Source of the DNA: Methylorubrum populi
Lineage (GTDB): Bacteria > Pseudomonadota > Alphaproteobacteria > Rhizobiales > Beijerinckiaceae
Assembly (NCBI GenBank): GCA_036946625.1
Contig: JAQIIU010000002.1
Coordinates: 1,626,001 to 1,690,000, forward strand
Length of the DNA stretch: 64,000 bases
Direction of reading: 5' to 3'
A program made the position numbers and the translations under genes. Below, one piece after another: positions 45,927 through 53,901 of this stretch. The notes under the pieces are model-generated. The model searched no databases. It saw nothing but the letters and a program-made list of their open reading frames with translations, and was not told the origin of the DNA. The first letter of the stretch is position 1. Every line of letters begins with the position of its first letter.

Positions 45927-45932
45927 CATGAC

Positions 45933-46102
45933 TGATACCGCTTCTGATCGATCGCTTCGGGTTTGGCCCCACTCCGTCGTCGCGAGCGGCCGCGAAGCGA
46001 TCCAGGGCGCGACAGGTCCGGAAAGGGCGCGCCCTGGATCGCCACGGCTTCGCCTCGCAAGGACGCAGGACAGGCCGAACGCATCAACCGGATGGCGTAT
46101 GA
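45933..46102. repeat. 170-bp composite dispersed repeat, copy B
   Basis: Starts TGATACCGCTTCTGATCGAT and ends CCGGATGGCGTATGA. The central hairpin arms are GCGAAGCGATCCAGGGCGCG and CGCGCCCTGGATCGCC. Same block order as copies A and C. Confidence 0.92.
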
Positions 46103-46113
46103 AACGCTCCTCA

Positions 46114-46257
46114 CGTCATCGCGAGGCGAAGCCGGAGTCAATCCAGTGCTCGGCGCTTCAAGGTAAAACGCCGGAGCGTTTCCGTTCTTTCATATCGATC
46201 GCGCTCATGACGTCGAACATTGCGCCGCTGGATGGCTTCGCTGCGCTCGCAATGACG
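46114..46257. repeat. Second, partial hairpin repeat next to copy B
   Basis: CGTCATCGCGAGGCGAAGCC opens and GGATGGCTTCGCTGCGCTCG followed by CAATGACG closes an inverted unit with an AT-richer centre. With copy B it fills nearly all of the 406-bp gap between the TIM44-like and Trm112 genes. Confidence 0.75.
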
Positions 46258-46275
46258 AGCGTGATCCGATAAAGA

Positions 46276-46482
46276 TCACTCCGTCAGCGAGCGGGCCTCT
46301 TCCGGCAGCATGATCGGGATGCCGTCGCGGATCGGGTAGGCGAGCTTGGCGGAGCGGCTGATCAGTTCCTCGCGGGCGGAGTCGTATTCCAGCGGTTCCT
46401 TGGTCAGCGGGCAGACCAGCAGTTCGAGCAGGCGGGGATCGACCCGGGTCGCTTCGACGGGCGGGGTGGCGGTGTCGGCCAT
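46276..46482 (-). CDS. Trm112 family protein
   Basis: A 68-residue small protein of the Trm112/YcaR family: [20 protein letters not shown], then [17 protein letters not shown]. Eukaryotic Trm112 activates methyltransferases; bacterial members are thought to be small partner proteins. Only one of the zinc cysteines common in the family is visible (VCPLTKEPL). Last gene of the minus-strand set cnoX-LON-Trm112, 60 bp after the LON-domain gene. Confidence 0.9.
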   Translation of the reverse strand: MADTATPPVEATRVDPRLLELLVCPLTKEPLEYDSAREELISRSAKLAYPIRDGIPIMLPEEARSLTE

Positions 46483-46542
46483 GTCTTCTTGCTTTCCGTA
46501 GGTCGGCTCCCGACCGCGCGGACGGTCGGGAGCGTTGAGAAA

Positions 46543-47211
46543 CTATTGCAGCGTCGGCTCGGAGCCGCTGGCGCGGACGAGCTCCATCTCGGTGACCGCG
46601 ACCAGCACCTCGGCCCGGGTCTTGAGGTCGGCGGCCTCCAGCATCGCCTGCTTCTCGCGCACCCCGAACGGGCTCATCATGCACAAGGCGTTGACGAGCG
46701 CCTCGTTCGGCGCTTCCTCGATGCCGGCCCAGTCGACCTGGAGGTCGTTGGCCTCGATGAAGTTGCGCAAGGCGCGCAGCACGTCCGCGCGGTCCACCGC
46801 CTCCTCCCCGGCCCGCGGCTCGAAGTCCCGGGCGAAGGCGTCGTAGGACACTTGGCAGCGGCGATAGGCGGTGGTGACGGCGAGTTCGCTCTCGACCCGG
46901 AATCGGCTGACACCGGTGAGCGAGATCAGATAGCGCCCGTCACCGGTCTCGGCGAACTGGCTGATCCGCCCGGCGCAGCCGACCCGGTAGAGCCGCGGCG
47001 CCAGCGGCGAACCGCCCCCGTCCGCGTCCGGCTGGATCATGCCGATGATCCGCTCGGAGCGCAGCGCGTCGTCCACCATGGCGAGGTAGCGCGGCTCGAA
47101 GATGTTGAGCGGCATCTGTCCCCGCGGCAGGAGCAGCGCCCCCGGCAGCGGGAAGACCGGGATGAGGGCGGGACAATCCGCCGGCGACTTGAACCCCGGC
47201 TGCGTGCTCAT
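46543..47211 (-). CDS. LON substrate-binding domain protein
   Basis: A 222-residue protein made of the Lon N-terminal (PUA-like) domain only: LIPVFPLPGALLLPRGQMPL, NIFEPRYLAMVDDALRSER, GCAGRISQFAETGDGRYLIS and LTGVSRFRVESEL, with a helical C-terminal part. It lacks the ATPase and protease domains of Lon, so it cannot degrade proteins itself. It lies between a thioredoxin-like chaperone and Trm112 on the same strand, an arrangement seen in other Alphaproteobacteria. Confidence 0.92.
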   Translation of the reverse strand: MSTQPGFKSPADCPALIPVFPLPGALLLPRGQMPLNIFEPRYLAMVDDALRSERIIGMIQPDADGGGSPLAPRLYRVGCAGRISQFAETGDGRYLISLTGVSRFRVESELAVTTAYRRCQVSYDAFARDFEPRAGEEAVDRADVLRALRNFIEANDLQVDWAGIEEAPNEALVNALCMMSPFGVREKQAMLEAADLKTRAEVLVAVTEMELVRASGSEPTLQ

Positions 47212-47278
47212 GCGCGGCTCTCCTGCTGAGGGCGGGTGCGCGCGACGCCCCGTCCGGCGGCGGCGCTCGCGGCCCCGC

Positions 47279-48190
47279 TCACGAGAACAGCAGCGTCGAG
47301 AGCTGCCGGCGCCCGCGGATCGCGGCCGGGTCCATCAGGCCCCAGGCCTCGAAGAACTGGAGCAGTTGCTTGCGCGCGGCATCCTCGTTCCAGCTCCGGT
47401 CGGCCCGGGCGATGGCCACGAGCTGATCGACCGCCTCGTCGCGCTTTCCGGCCCCGTTGAGGCCGAGCGCGAGGTCGAAACGGGCCTGGAAGTCGTTTGC
47501 GTCGGCTTCGATCCGCCTCCGCAACCCGGCAAGGTCGCCCAGGCTCCCGGCCTGCTCGGCGAGTTCGAGCGCGGCGCGCACGCCCGCGAGCAGCGGATCG
47601 TCGGCCTTGGCTGCGGGGACCATGGCGAGAACCTGCCTGGCGTTCTCGGTCTCACCGAGTTCGAGCCGGGTCTTGGCCAGTCCGGCGATGGCCTTCAGGT
47701 TCGCCGGCTCCTCGCGCAGCACGGCGCCGTAGAGTTCGGCGGCCGAGGCGAGGTCGCCGGCGGAGGCGACCGCCGCGGCCTCCTCCAGCACCTGATCGAT
47801 CTCGGAGGGGCCGGCGAGGCGGTCGACGAAGGCGCGTACCTCGGATTCCGGCACGGCGCCCATGAAGGCGTCGGCGGGCCGGCCGCGGTCGATCGCGATC
47901 ACAGCGGGGATCGATTGCAGGCCGAGCTGCTGGCCGATCTGCTGCCAGACGCCCGGATGCTCGTCGATGTTGAGCTTGGCGAGCTTCACCCGGCCGCCCG
48001 CCGCCCGCACCACCTTCTCCAGCACCGGGGTGAGCTGCTTGCAGGGGCCGCACCAGGGCGCCCAGAAATCGACGATCACCGGCTGGTTCATCGATTCGGC
48101 GATGACGTCCTGCCGGAACCCCGCCGTGGTGGTGTCCTTGATGAGGCCGTCGGCGGCGGGTGCGCCGGCGGCGGCATTGGCATCGAGCAT
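47279..48190 (-). CDS. cnoX: Thioredoxin-TPR chaperone CnoX/YbbN type
   Basis: A 303-residue protein. A thioredoxin domain (about residues 20-125) has an intact WCGPC active site (VIVDFWAPWCGPCKQLTPVL), as in Caulobacter-type CnoX, while E. coli CnoX has lost it. TPR-like helices follow (about 140-300, ELYGAVLREEPANLKAIAGL, RFDLALGLNGAGKRDEAVDQ). CnoX protects proteins from oxidative damage and hands them to GroEL. ATG 48190 is chosen; the open frame before it is a shadow. Confidence 0.9.
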   Translation of the reverse strand: MLDANAAAGAPAADGLIKDTTTAGFRQDVIAESMNQPVIVDFWAPWCGPCKQLTPVLEKVVRAAGGRVKLAKLNIDEHPGVWQQIGQQLGLQSIPAVIAIDRGRPADAFMGAVPESEVRAFVDRLAGPSEIDQVLEEAAAVASAGDLASAAELYGAVLREEPANLKAIAGLAKTRLELGETENARQVLAMVPAAKADDPLLAGVRAALELAEQAGSLGDLAGLRRRIEADANDFQARFDLALGLNGAGKRDEAVDQLVAIARADRSWNEDAARKQLLQFFEAWGLMDPAAIRGRRQLSTLLFS

Positions 48191-48317
48191 GGAGCCCTCG
48201 GGAATCGTGTAAGAACACGCGTGCGCGTGCGTTGCACCGGGCCCGTTACATGGGGCCTGACGCCGCGCCTGACCAGACGTTTTCCGACTCTCGTGGCTCT
48301 CCGGGGCCGATCCGGGC

Positions 48318-48842
48318 TCAGGGCCTGGCCGGGGCGGCCGCACCGTCCTTCGGGGCGCCCTTGTCAGGTTGAGCTCCCGACTTGGCATCGGTGACGAACA
48401 CGCCCGCATAGGTCTTGCCCTGCGAGGTCGCCTCGCAGGCGATCATGGTCTTGCCGGGCTCCGGCGAGGAGAACTTGCAGGAGCCGACCGCCGGGGCGGG
48501 ATTGCGCACGATCCCCTCCTTGTTCCTCATCCCCGGCACCACGAGGCTGATCGGCTGGAGCGGCTCGGTCTCCCCGGTCTGCTCGTGCTGCGCGCCCGAG
48601 CCGCCGAAGCTCAGGGTCTGGCCGTCCCAGGCGGCGAAATCGAAGCTGGTGCGCCCGCGCGCGACCGAGTTGACGAGCTGTTCCTTGCAGTTCCGGGTGA
48701 TGTCGAGACCGCCGATCACCAGCTTCTCGCATTGTCCGGTCAAGTGCATCTCGGCCTGCTGGGCCGAGGCCGGACGAGAGGCCGGGCTTACGGCGAGCAG
48801 GCCGAGGAGCGCGAGAAGGCGCGCGCGCGAGCGGGTCGTCAT
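48318..48842 (-). CDS. Secreted hypothetical protein
   Basis: A 174-residue protein with a Sec signal (TTRSRARLLALLGLLAVSPA, cleavage near residue 28 after ASA) and a compact mature part of about 145 residues with four cysteines (GQCEKL, TRNCKEQ, GSCKFSS, IACEAT), possibly two disulfides. I do not recognise the family. A low-complexity Pro/Ala tail ends it. The next gene (cnoX) starts 127 bp downstream on the same strand. Confidence 0.72.
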   Translation of the reverse strand: MTTRSRARLLALLGLLAVSPASRPASAQQAEMHLTGQCEKLVIGGLDITRNCKEQLVNSVARGRTSFDFAAWDGQTLSFGGSGAQHEQTGETEPLQPISLVVPGMRNKEGIVRNPAPAVGSCKFSSPEPGKTMIACEATSQGKTYAGVFVTDAKSGAQPDKGAPKDGAAAPARP

Positions 48843-48927
48843 GGCGTGAGGTTCTCTGAGCGAGCACGGCGTCACGTATATGCCCGCCTTGGCTTCATTC
48901 GCCAGGGTCCGCGCGGCCGGCGGCAAC

Positions 48928-49099
48928 CGATACCGTTTCCGATCGATCGCTTCGGGTTTGGCTTACCCTCCGTCCTCGCGAGCGGCCGCGAAGCGATCCA
49001 GGGCGCGACAGGTCCGGAAAGGCCGCGCCCCGGATGGCCACGGCTTCGCCCCGCAAGGACGTGAGGACAGGCCGAACGCATCGACCGGATGGCGCATCA
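48928..49099. repeat. 170-bp composite dispersed repeat, copy C
   Basis: Starts CGATACCGTTTCCGATCGAT and ends CGACCGGATGGCGCATCA. The centre (GCGAAGCGATCCAGGGCGCG and CGCGCCCCGGATGGCC) is almost identical to copy B at 45933-46102. Confidence 0.92.
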
Positions 49100-49121
49100 G
49101 GCCGGCAAGAAACCAGGGCGC

Positions 49122-50810
49122 TTACTGCTCCAGCAGGCGCCGGGCGATGACCTGGGCCTGGATCTCGGCGGCCCCCTCGAAGATCGAGAGGATGCGCGCG
49201 TCGCACAGCACGCGGCTGATCGGGTATTCCAGCGCGAAGCCGTTGCCGCCATGGATCTGCAGGGCGTTGTCGGCCGCCGCCCAGGCGACGCGGGCGCCGA
49301 GCAGCTTGGCCATGCCGGCCTCGAGATCGCAGCGCTTGCCCTCGTCCTTCTCGCGGGCGGAGAAGTAGGTGAGCTGGCGGGCGATGTTGATCTCCACGGC
49401 CATCATCGCGAGCTTGTCGGCCACCCGCGGGAACTCGACCAGCGCCTTGCCGAACTGCACCCGCTCCTCGGCGTAGCGCAGGCCGATGTCGAGGGCCGAC
49501 TGGGCCACGCCGATGGCGCGGGCCGCGGTCTGGATGCGGGCGGATTCGAAGGTCTGCATGAGCTGGGCGAAGCCCTTGCCCTCGACCTCGCCGAGCAGGT
49601 TGGCGGCTGGCACGGCGAAGCCCTCGAAGGAGAGTTCGTACTCCTTCATGCCGCGATAGCCGAGCACCTCGATCTCGCCGCCGGACAGGCCCTCGACCGG
49701 GAAGGGGTTTTCGTCGTCGCCGCGCGGCTTCTCGGCGATCAGCATCGAGAGGCCGCGGTGGCCCTTCTCTTCCGGCTTGGTGCGCACCAGCACGGTCATG
49801 ATGTCGGCGCGCACGGGGTGGGTGATCCAGGTCTTGTTGCCCGTGATCCTCCACACCTCGCCGTCCTTCACCGCCTTGGTGCGCAAGCTGGCGAGGTCGG
49901 AGCCGGTGTTCGGCTCGGTGAAGACGGCGGTCGGCAGGATCTCGCCGCTCGCGATCCGCGGCAGGAAGCGGTTCTTCTGCTCCTCGGTGCCGCCGCACAG
50001 GATCAGCTCGGCGGCGATCTCCGAGCGGGTGCCGAGCGAGCCGACGCCGATATAGGCGCGCGACAGTTCCTCCGAGACCACGCACATCGCGGCCTTGGGC
50101 ATGCCCATGCCGCCGTATTCCTCGGGAATGGTGAGGCCGAACACGCCGAGTTCCGCCATCTTCTCGATGATCGACATCGGGATGTAGGCGTTCTCGCGGT
50201 GCCAAGCCTGCGCCTGCTCCACCACCTCGGCCTTGCCGAAGCGGCGCATCTCGGTGCGGATCGCCTCCATGTCCGCGTCGAGGCCCGAGGCGCCGATGGT
50301 GGCCGCGCCCGAGGTCGCCGCCTCGCGGATCCTGGCCACCAGCGCGGCGCGGTTGGCCGGCGTGTTGCCCTCGGCGATCGCCGCGTCGATGGCCGGCGTG
50401 CGCAAGGACGCGAGTTCGGCGGCGGTGAAGCCGAGCGCAGTCGGGCGCACCATCTCGCCCTGGCTCATCGGGATGCCGCCGAACATCTGGTCGAGATACT
50501 CGCCGACGCCGATCTTCACGAGCAGCGCCTCGGTCTCGCCGAAGCTGCCCTCGCCCTGGAGCCGCTCGGCGTAGCCGGCGAGTTCGCGCACCGCCTCGCC
50601 GTAGGTGGCGAGCCAGGACAGGCCGTGGGCGGCGTGCTGCTCCCGCTCCAGCGCGCCCGCATCGAGCTTGCCCCCGGGGCCCGTCACCCGCGCCTTCACG
50701 CGGGCGGTGGCCTCGGCGACGAGGGCCTTGGCGCCCGCGGCGGCGTCCTTGGCCAGGGCGACGAAATCCTTCGGGTCGTTGGCGGGCTGGACGGCGGGGG
50801 AAGCGGCCAT
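49122..50810 (-). CDS. mcd: (2S)-Methylsuccinyl-CoA dehydrogenase (Mcd), acyl-CoA dehydrogenase family
   Basis: A 562-residue acyl-CoA dehydrogenase. The ~150-residue N-terminal extension before the catalytic fold, the total length and motifs such as GVFGLTIPEEYGGMGMPKAA, TAVFTEPNTGSDLASLRTKA, GNKTWITHPVRADIMTVLVR and QIHGGNGFALEYPISRVLCD agree with Mcd of the ethylmalonyl-CoA pathway. That enzyme oxidises methylsuccinyl-CoA to mesaconyl-CoA with electrons passed to ETF. The pathway regenerates glyoxylate during growth on C1/C2 compounds in methylotrophic Alphaproteobacteria. It is FAD-dependent and cytosolic. The start ATG 50810 is taken; no other pathway gene is adjacent. A general acyl-CoA dehydrogenase is the main alternative. 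Confidence 0.88.
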   Translation of the reverse strand: MAASPAVQPANDPKDFVALAKDAAAGAKALVAEATARVKARVTGPGGKLDAGALEREQHAAHGLSWLATYGEAVRELAGYAERLQGEGSFGETEALLVKIGVGEYLDQMFGGIPMSQGEMVRPTALGFTAAELASLRTPAIDAAIAEGNTPANRAALVARIREAATSGAATIGASGLDADMEAIRTEMRRFGKAEVVEQAQAWHRENAYIPMSIIEKMAELGVFGLTIPEEYGGMGMPKAAMCVVSEELSRAYIGVGSLGTRSEIAAELILCGGTEEQKNRFLPRIASGEILPTAVFTEPNTGSDLASLRTKAVKDGEVWRITGNKTWITHPVRADIMTVLVRTKPEEKGHRGLSMLIAEKPRGDDENPFPVEGLSGGEIEVLGYRGMKEYELSFEGFAVPAANLLGEVEGKGFAQLMQTFESARIQTAARAIGVAQSALDIGLRYAEERVQFGKALVEFPRVADKLAMMAVEINIARQLTYFSAREKDEGKRCDLEAGMAKLLGARVAWAAADNALQIHGGNGFALEYPISRVLCDARILSIFEGAAEIQAQVIARRLLEQ

Positions 50811-50926
50811 GTCGGACTCTCTTCTACCAAAACGGTCGGATGGTTCCTTTATAGCCGGGACCGCCGACACAATAGCGGTTTCTCGTCGCCGCATCCCCCG
50901 TCTTCAGGCTGAATTCATCATGCGCC

Positions 50927-51817
50927 TCACCGCCTTGCGCCGGCCCGAGGCCCGCTCGCCAGGCCGACGCCGGCGGCCGCCACCGCCATGCCGGCGATCT
51001 GCACCGGGGTCAGCGCCTCGCCGAACATCGCGTAGGCGATCGCCGCGGAGACCGGCGGCACGAGGAAGAGCAGCGAGGCGACGCCGGCCACCGCCCCGCG
51101 CCGGATCAGCGCCAGCAGCAGCAGGATGCCGCCGACCGAGTTGACGAGGACCGACCACGCCATGCCGAGGCCGAGCGGCAGGCTCGGGCTCAGATGGATC
51201 TCCCCGGCAACGAGCGCGAGCGGGACCGCGAAGGCGGTGCCGCCGACGAATTGCAGGCAGGCATTGGTGACGAGGTCGGCGCCCGCCCCCTTCCGCTTCT
51301 GCCAGAGGGTGCCGGCGGTCATCGCCAGCATGGCGGCGAGCGAGACGGCGAGGGCATCCGGCGGGATGCCGGCGGCATCGACCGCCCCGAGCTTCGGCCC
51401 GAGCACCAGCCCCGTCCCGAGGAAGCCGAGCCCGATGCCGGCCCAGCGCCGCTTCCCCACCCGCTCGCCGAGCAGCGGCTGCGACACGGCCGCCGTCAGC
51501 AGCGGCTGAAGGCTGCCGACCAGCGCCGCGATGCCGGAGGGCAAGCCGCGATGCACCGACCAGAACACCCCGGCCACGTAGATGCCCTGCATCATCACGC
51601 CCGCGACCATGCCGTCGCGCCAGCCGGCGGCGCTCCTCGGCCAGCGGGCGCCCAGGGCGAGCGCGAGGCCCGCCAGCACCCCCGCCACCAGGGGGAGGCG
51701 GAGCGCCACGAAGGCGAGCGGATCGGCGTAGGGCGCGACGTAGCGCGCGGCGACGAAGCCGCTCGCCCAGATCAGCACGAAGGCGGCGGGGATCAGGCTG
51801 GAGACGAGGGTCGGCAT
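50927..51817 (-). CDS. EamA/DMT-family transporter
   Basis: A 296-residue inner-membrane protein with ten helices in two EamA repeats (about residues 5-135 and 150-285). Signatures are FVLIWASGFVAARYVAPYAD, LPLVAGVLAGLALALG, AALVGSLQPLLTAAVSQPLL and LLFLVPPVSAAIAYAMFGEA. Members export amino acids or metabolites (drug/metabolite transporter superfamily); substrate unknown. ATG 51817 is chosen and the earlier frame is rejected as an Arg/Ser-rich shadow. Divergent from yihY. Confidence 0.88.
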   Translation of the reverse strand: MPTLVSSLIPAAFVLIWASGFVAARYVAPYADPLAFVALRLPLVAGVLAGLALALGARWPRSAAGWRDGMVAGVMMQGIYVAGVFWSVHRGLPSGIAALVGSLQPLLTAAVSQPLLGERVGKRRWAGIGLGFLGTGLVLGPKLGAVDAAGIPPDALAVSLAAMLAMTAGTLWQKRKGAGADLVTNACLQFVGGTAFAVPLALVAGEIHLSPSLPLGLGMAWSVLVNSVGGILLLLALIRRGAVAGVASLLFLVPPVSAAIAYAMFGEALTPVQIAGMAVAAAGVGLASGPRAGARR

Positions 51818-51915
51818 GGTGCCCGCCAGGCAGCACGCGGCCGACCTGAAGGCAATCGCGGAAACCTGAGGGCGGCCATGCTCTCCCAGCCCCCGCGATT
51901 GACGCGCCCGCCCCG

Positions 51916-52872
51916 ATGGCCCGTATGGAACGGCCCGCCTCGACTCAGCCGCAGAAACCGCCACCGCCCTTGAGCCGATCTCGAAAAATCCTCGACGTGG
52001 CCGGCCTCGCCGCGCAGCGCTTCGTCGCCCATGACGGCTGGGCGATCGCGAGCCACATCGCGCTGTCGATGCTGACCTCGCTGTTCCCGTTCCTGATCCT
52101 GCTCGCGGCGCTGGCCGGCCTGATCGGCACCAAGTCGCTGGCGGACGAGGCCGGCACGCTGATCTTCGACGCGGTGCCGCGGGAGGTGGCCAAGCCCATC
52201 GTCGGCGAGGTGCACCGCCTGCTCACCGAGCAGCGCGGCGGGGTGCTGACGATCGGCGCCCTGCTCGCGCTCTACTTCTCCTCCTCGGGCGTCGAGTCGC
52301 TGCGGGTCGGGCTCAATCGCGCCTACGGCATCCGCGAGATGCGGCCCTGGTGGCTCACCCGGCTCGAATCGATCGGCTACGTCGTCTGCGGCGCCTTCGC
52401 GATGCTGGCCTTCGCCCTGCTCGTGGTGCTCGGCCCCCTGATCTGGCGCCAGCTCGTCTTCGTGGCGCCGGGGCTGGAACCGCTGGGGCTCACCGTCGCC
52501 ATCGGGCGCATCGGCGTGACCGCCTTCCTGATCGCGCTGGTGCTGGTGATCGCCCACAAGTTCGTGGCCGCCGGGCGGCGGCCGGTGCTGTCGGTGCTGC
52601 CGGGCATCGCCGTGACGCTGTGCCTGTGGTTCCTGGCCGGCCTCGGCTTCGGCTTCTACCTCGACCGCTTCTCGAACGCCTACGCCTCGACCTACGGGGG
52701 GCTGGCCACAGCGATGATCTTTCTGGTGTTCCTCTACTGGCTCGCGGCGATGTTCCTGTTCGGCGGCGAGGTGAACGGCACGGTCATCGCGGCACGGCGC
52801 CGACGCCTTCAGGCGCGGATGCGGGCGCGGCAGGCGGAGGCGGCGCGGGTGACGGCAAATCCCCTTGCGTGA
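51916..52872 (+). CDS. YihY/BrkB family inner-membrane protein
   Basis: A 318-residue polytopic membrane protein with about six helices. The BrkB/YihY pattern is present: HDGWAIASHIALSMLTSLFP, LYFSSSGVESLRVGLNRAYG, LAGLGFGFYLDRFSNAYAST and GLATAMIFLVFLYWLAAMFL. A basic C-terminal tail (ARRRRLQARMRARQ) follows. The old label ribonuclease BN does not apply. Its 3' end overlaps the convergent AlgX-like gene by 89 bp. Confidence 0.9.
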   Translation: MARMERPASTQPQKPPPPLSRSRKILDVAGLAAQRFVAHDGWAIASHIALSMLTSLFPFLILLAALAGLIGTKSLADEAGTLIFDAVPREVAKPIVGEVHRLLTEQRGGVLTIGALLALYFSSSGVESLRVGLNRAYGIREMRPWWLTRLESIGYVVCGAFAMLAFALLVVLGPLIWRQLVFVAPGLEPLGLTVAIGRIGVTAFLIALVLVIAHKFVAAGRRPVLSVLPGIAVTLCLWFLAGLGFGFYLDRFSNAYASTYGGLATAMIFLVFLYWLAAMFLFGGEVNGTVIAARRRRLQARMRARQAEAARVTANPLA

Positions 52873-53812
52873 GTTTCCGCTCGCGGGCGAGGTCCGCGAG
52901 GCGCTCGATGCGGATGCCGTGCGGCGGCACGTCGATCACGAAACGCTCCGCCATCTCGCCGAGGACGAAATCCGGCCGGACCGCTTCGAGGATGTGCCAG
53001 TCGATCCCCGTCGACCACAGGAAATGCACCTCGCGAAACGTGTCGGCGAAGAGCGCGGTCAGCGTCGCGACCGGGCTGTGGGCGGTGTGCTGGGCGAAAG
53101 AATCGCCGAAGATCACGAGGCGGCGCGGGTCGGCGAGCGGGTCGTCGTTGCGGAACACGGCATGCGTGCCGAGATGGGCGTCGCCGCCGCGCCCGAGCGC
53201 TTCCATCTCGCGCAGGAGGCCGTTGGCGTGGGTGCGCCGGGCCCCGCTCGCGAGGGTGGTGCCCGCCGCGCGTTCCGTGCGCGGGGGCTCGAACTTGCGG
53301 CCGAGATCGCCCGAGAACGTCTCTTCCGTCCGGTCGCGCCGGACGTCCCAGTCATCGCGCGGGGGCACCCCCATCCGCGACAGGATCGTCCGATAGGCGA
53401 GGACGCAGCCCTCGAAGGTCCAGTGGGTGTCGGTGCGCAGGTAGAGCGGCGGGCCGTCCCTCGCGGCCCGAAAGGCGCCGGCGAGATCGACCCAGGCGCG
53501 GGCACTCGGCGAGGCGGTGAGCCAGCGGGCGAGCCGCAGGGCGGGCGCGCGGGCGGGGTCGAAGGCGAGGCCTTCGGCGCGTTCGGGATAGACGGTGAGC
53601 TTTTCCGGCGCCAGAGCGTGGAGGTAGGTCGCGCCGAGCCGGGCGCAGCGGCGCACCCGGGTCTCGACGATCCGCCGCCAGCGCCACAGCGTCCGGCGCG
53701 AGACGCCCGGCCGGCCGTACTGCTCCAGCACCCGGTTGTTGCCGCGGATCAGGAACAGCCAGCCGTCCCGGCCCTCGTACACGTCGGCGGCCGGATCGGG
53801 GGCGGGGGTCAT
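52784..53812 (-). CDS. AlgX/AlgJ-like SGNH-type acetyltransferase-related protein
   Basis: A 342-residue protein resembling the SGNH-like domain of alginate O-acetylation proteins AlgX/AlgJ. It begins YEGRDGWLFLIRGNN and has TDTHWTFEGCVLAYR (Asp-His pair) and LVIFGDSFAQHTAH (nucleophile Ser), the expected triad. It has no signal peptide or transmembrane segment and no carbohydrate-binding module, unlike AlgX. No alginate or other polysaccharide operon is adjacent. The role is probably acetyl transfer to or from a sugar. Its 3' end overlaps yihY. Confidence 0.78.
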   Translation of the reverse strand: MTPAPDPAADVYEGRDGWLFLIRGNNRVLEQYGRPGVSRRTLWRWRRIVETRVRRCARLGATYLHALAPEKLTVYPERAEGLAFDPARAPALRLARWLTASPSARAWVDLAGAFRAARDGPPLYLRTDTHWTFEGCVLAYRTILSRMGVPPRDDWDVRRDRTEETFSGDLGRKFEPPRTERAAGTTLASGARRTHANGLLREMEALGRGGDAHLGTHAVFRNDDPLADPRRLVIFGDSFAQHTAHSPVATLTALFADTFREVHFLWSTGIDWHILEAVRPDFVLGEMAERFVIDVPPHGIRIERLADLARERKLTQGDLPSPAPPPPAAPASAPEGVGAVPR

Positions 53813-53901
53813 CGGGGGGTTCTAGCGAGACCAACGGCCCGGGGACAGTCCGCCGTAAAGCCCCTCTCCCGCAGAGGGGAGAGGGCGTTGAGGCGCGGGT
53901 C

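Noticed and set aside
53813..53901. Possible terminator between the AlgX-like and cysN genes (CCCCTCTCCCGCAGAGGGGAGAGG)
   Set aside because: The stem is short and offset and lacks a T-tract in either direction; not strong enough to list.
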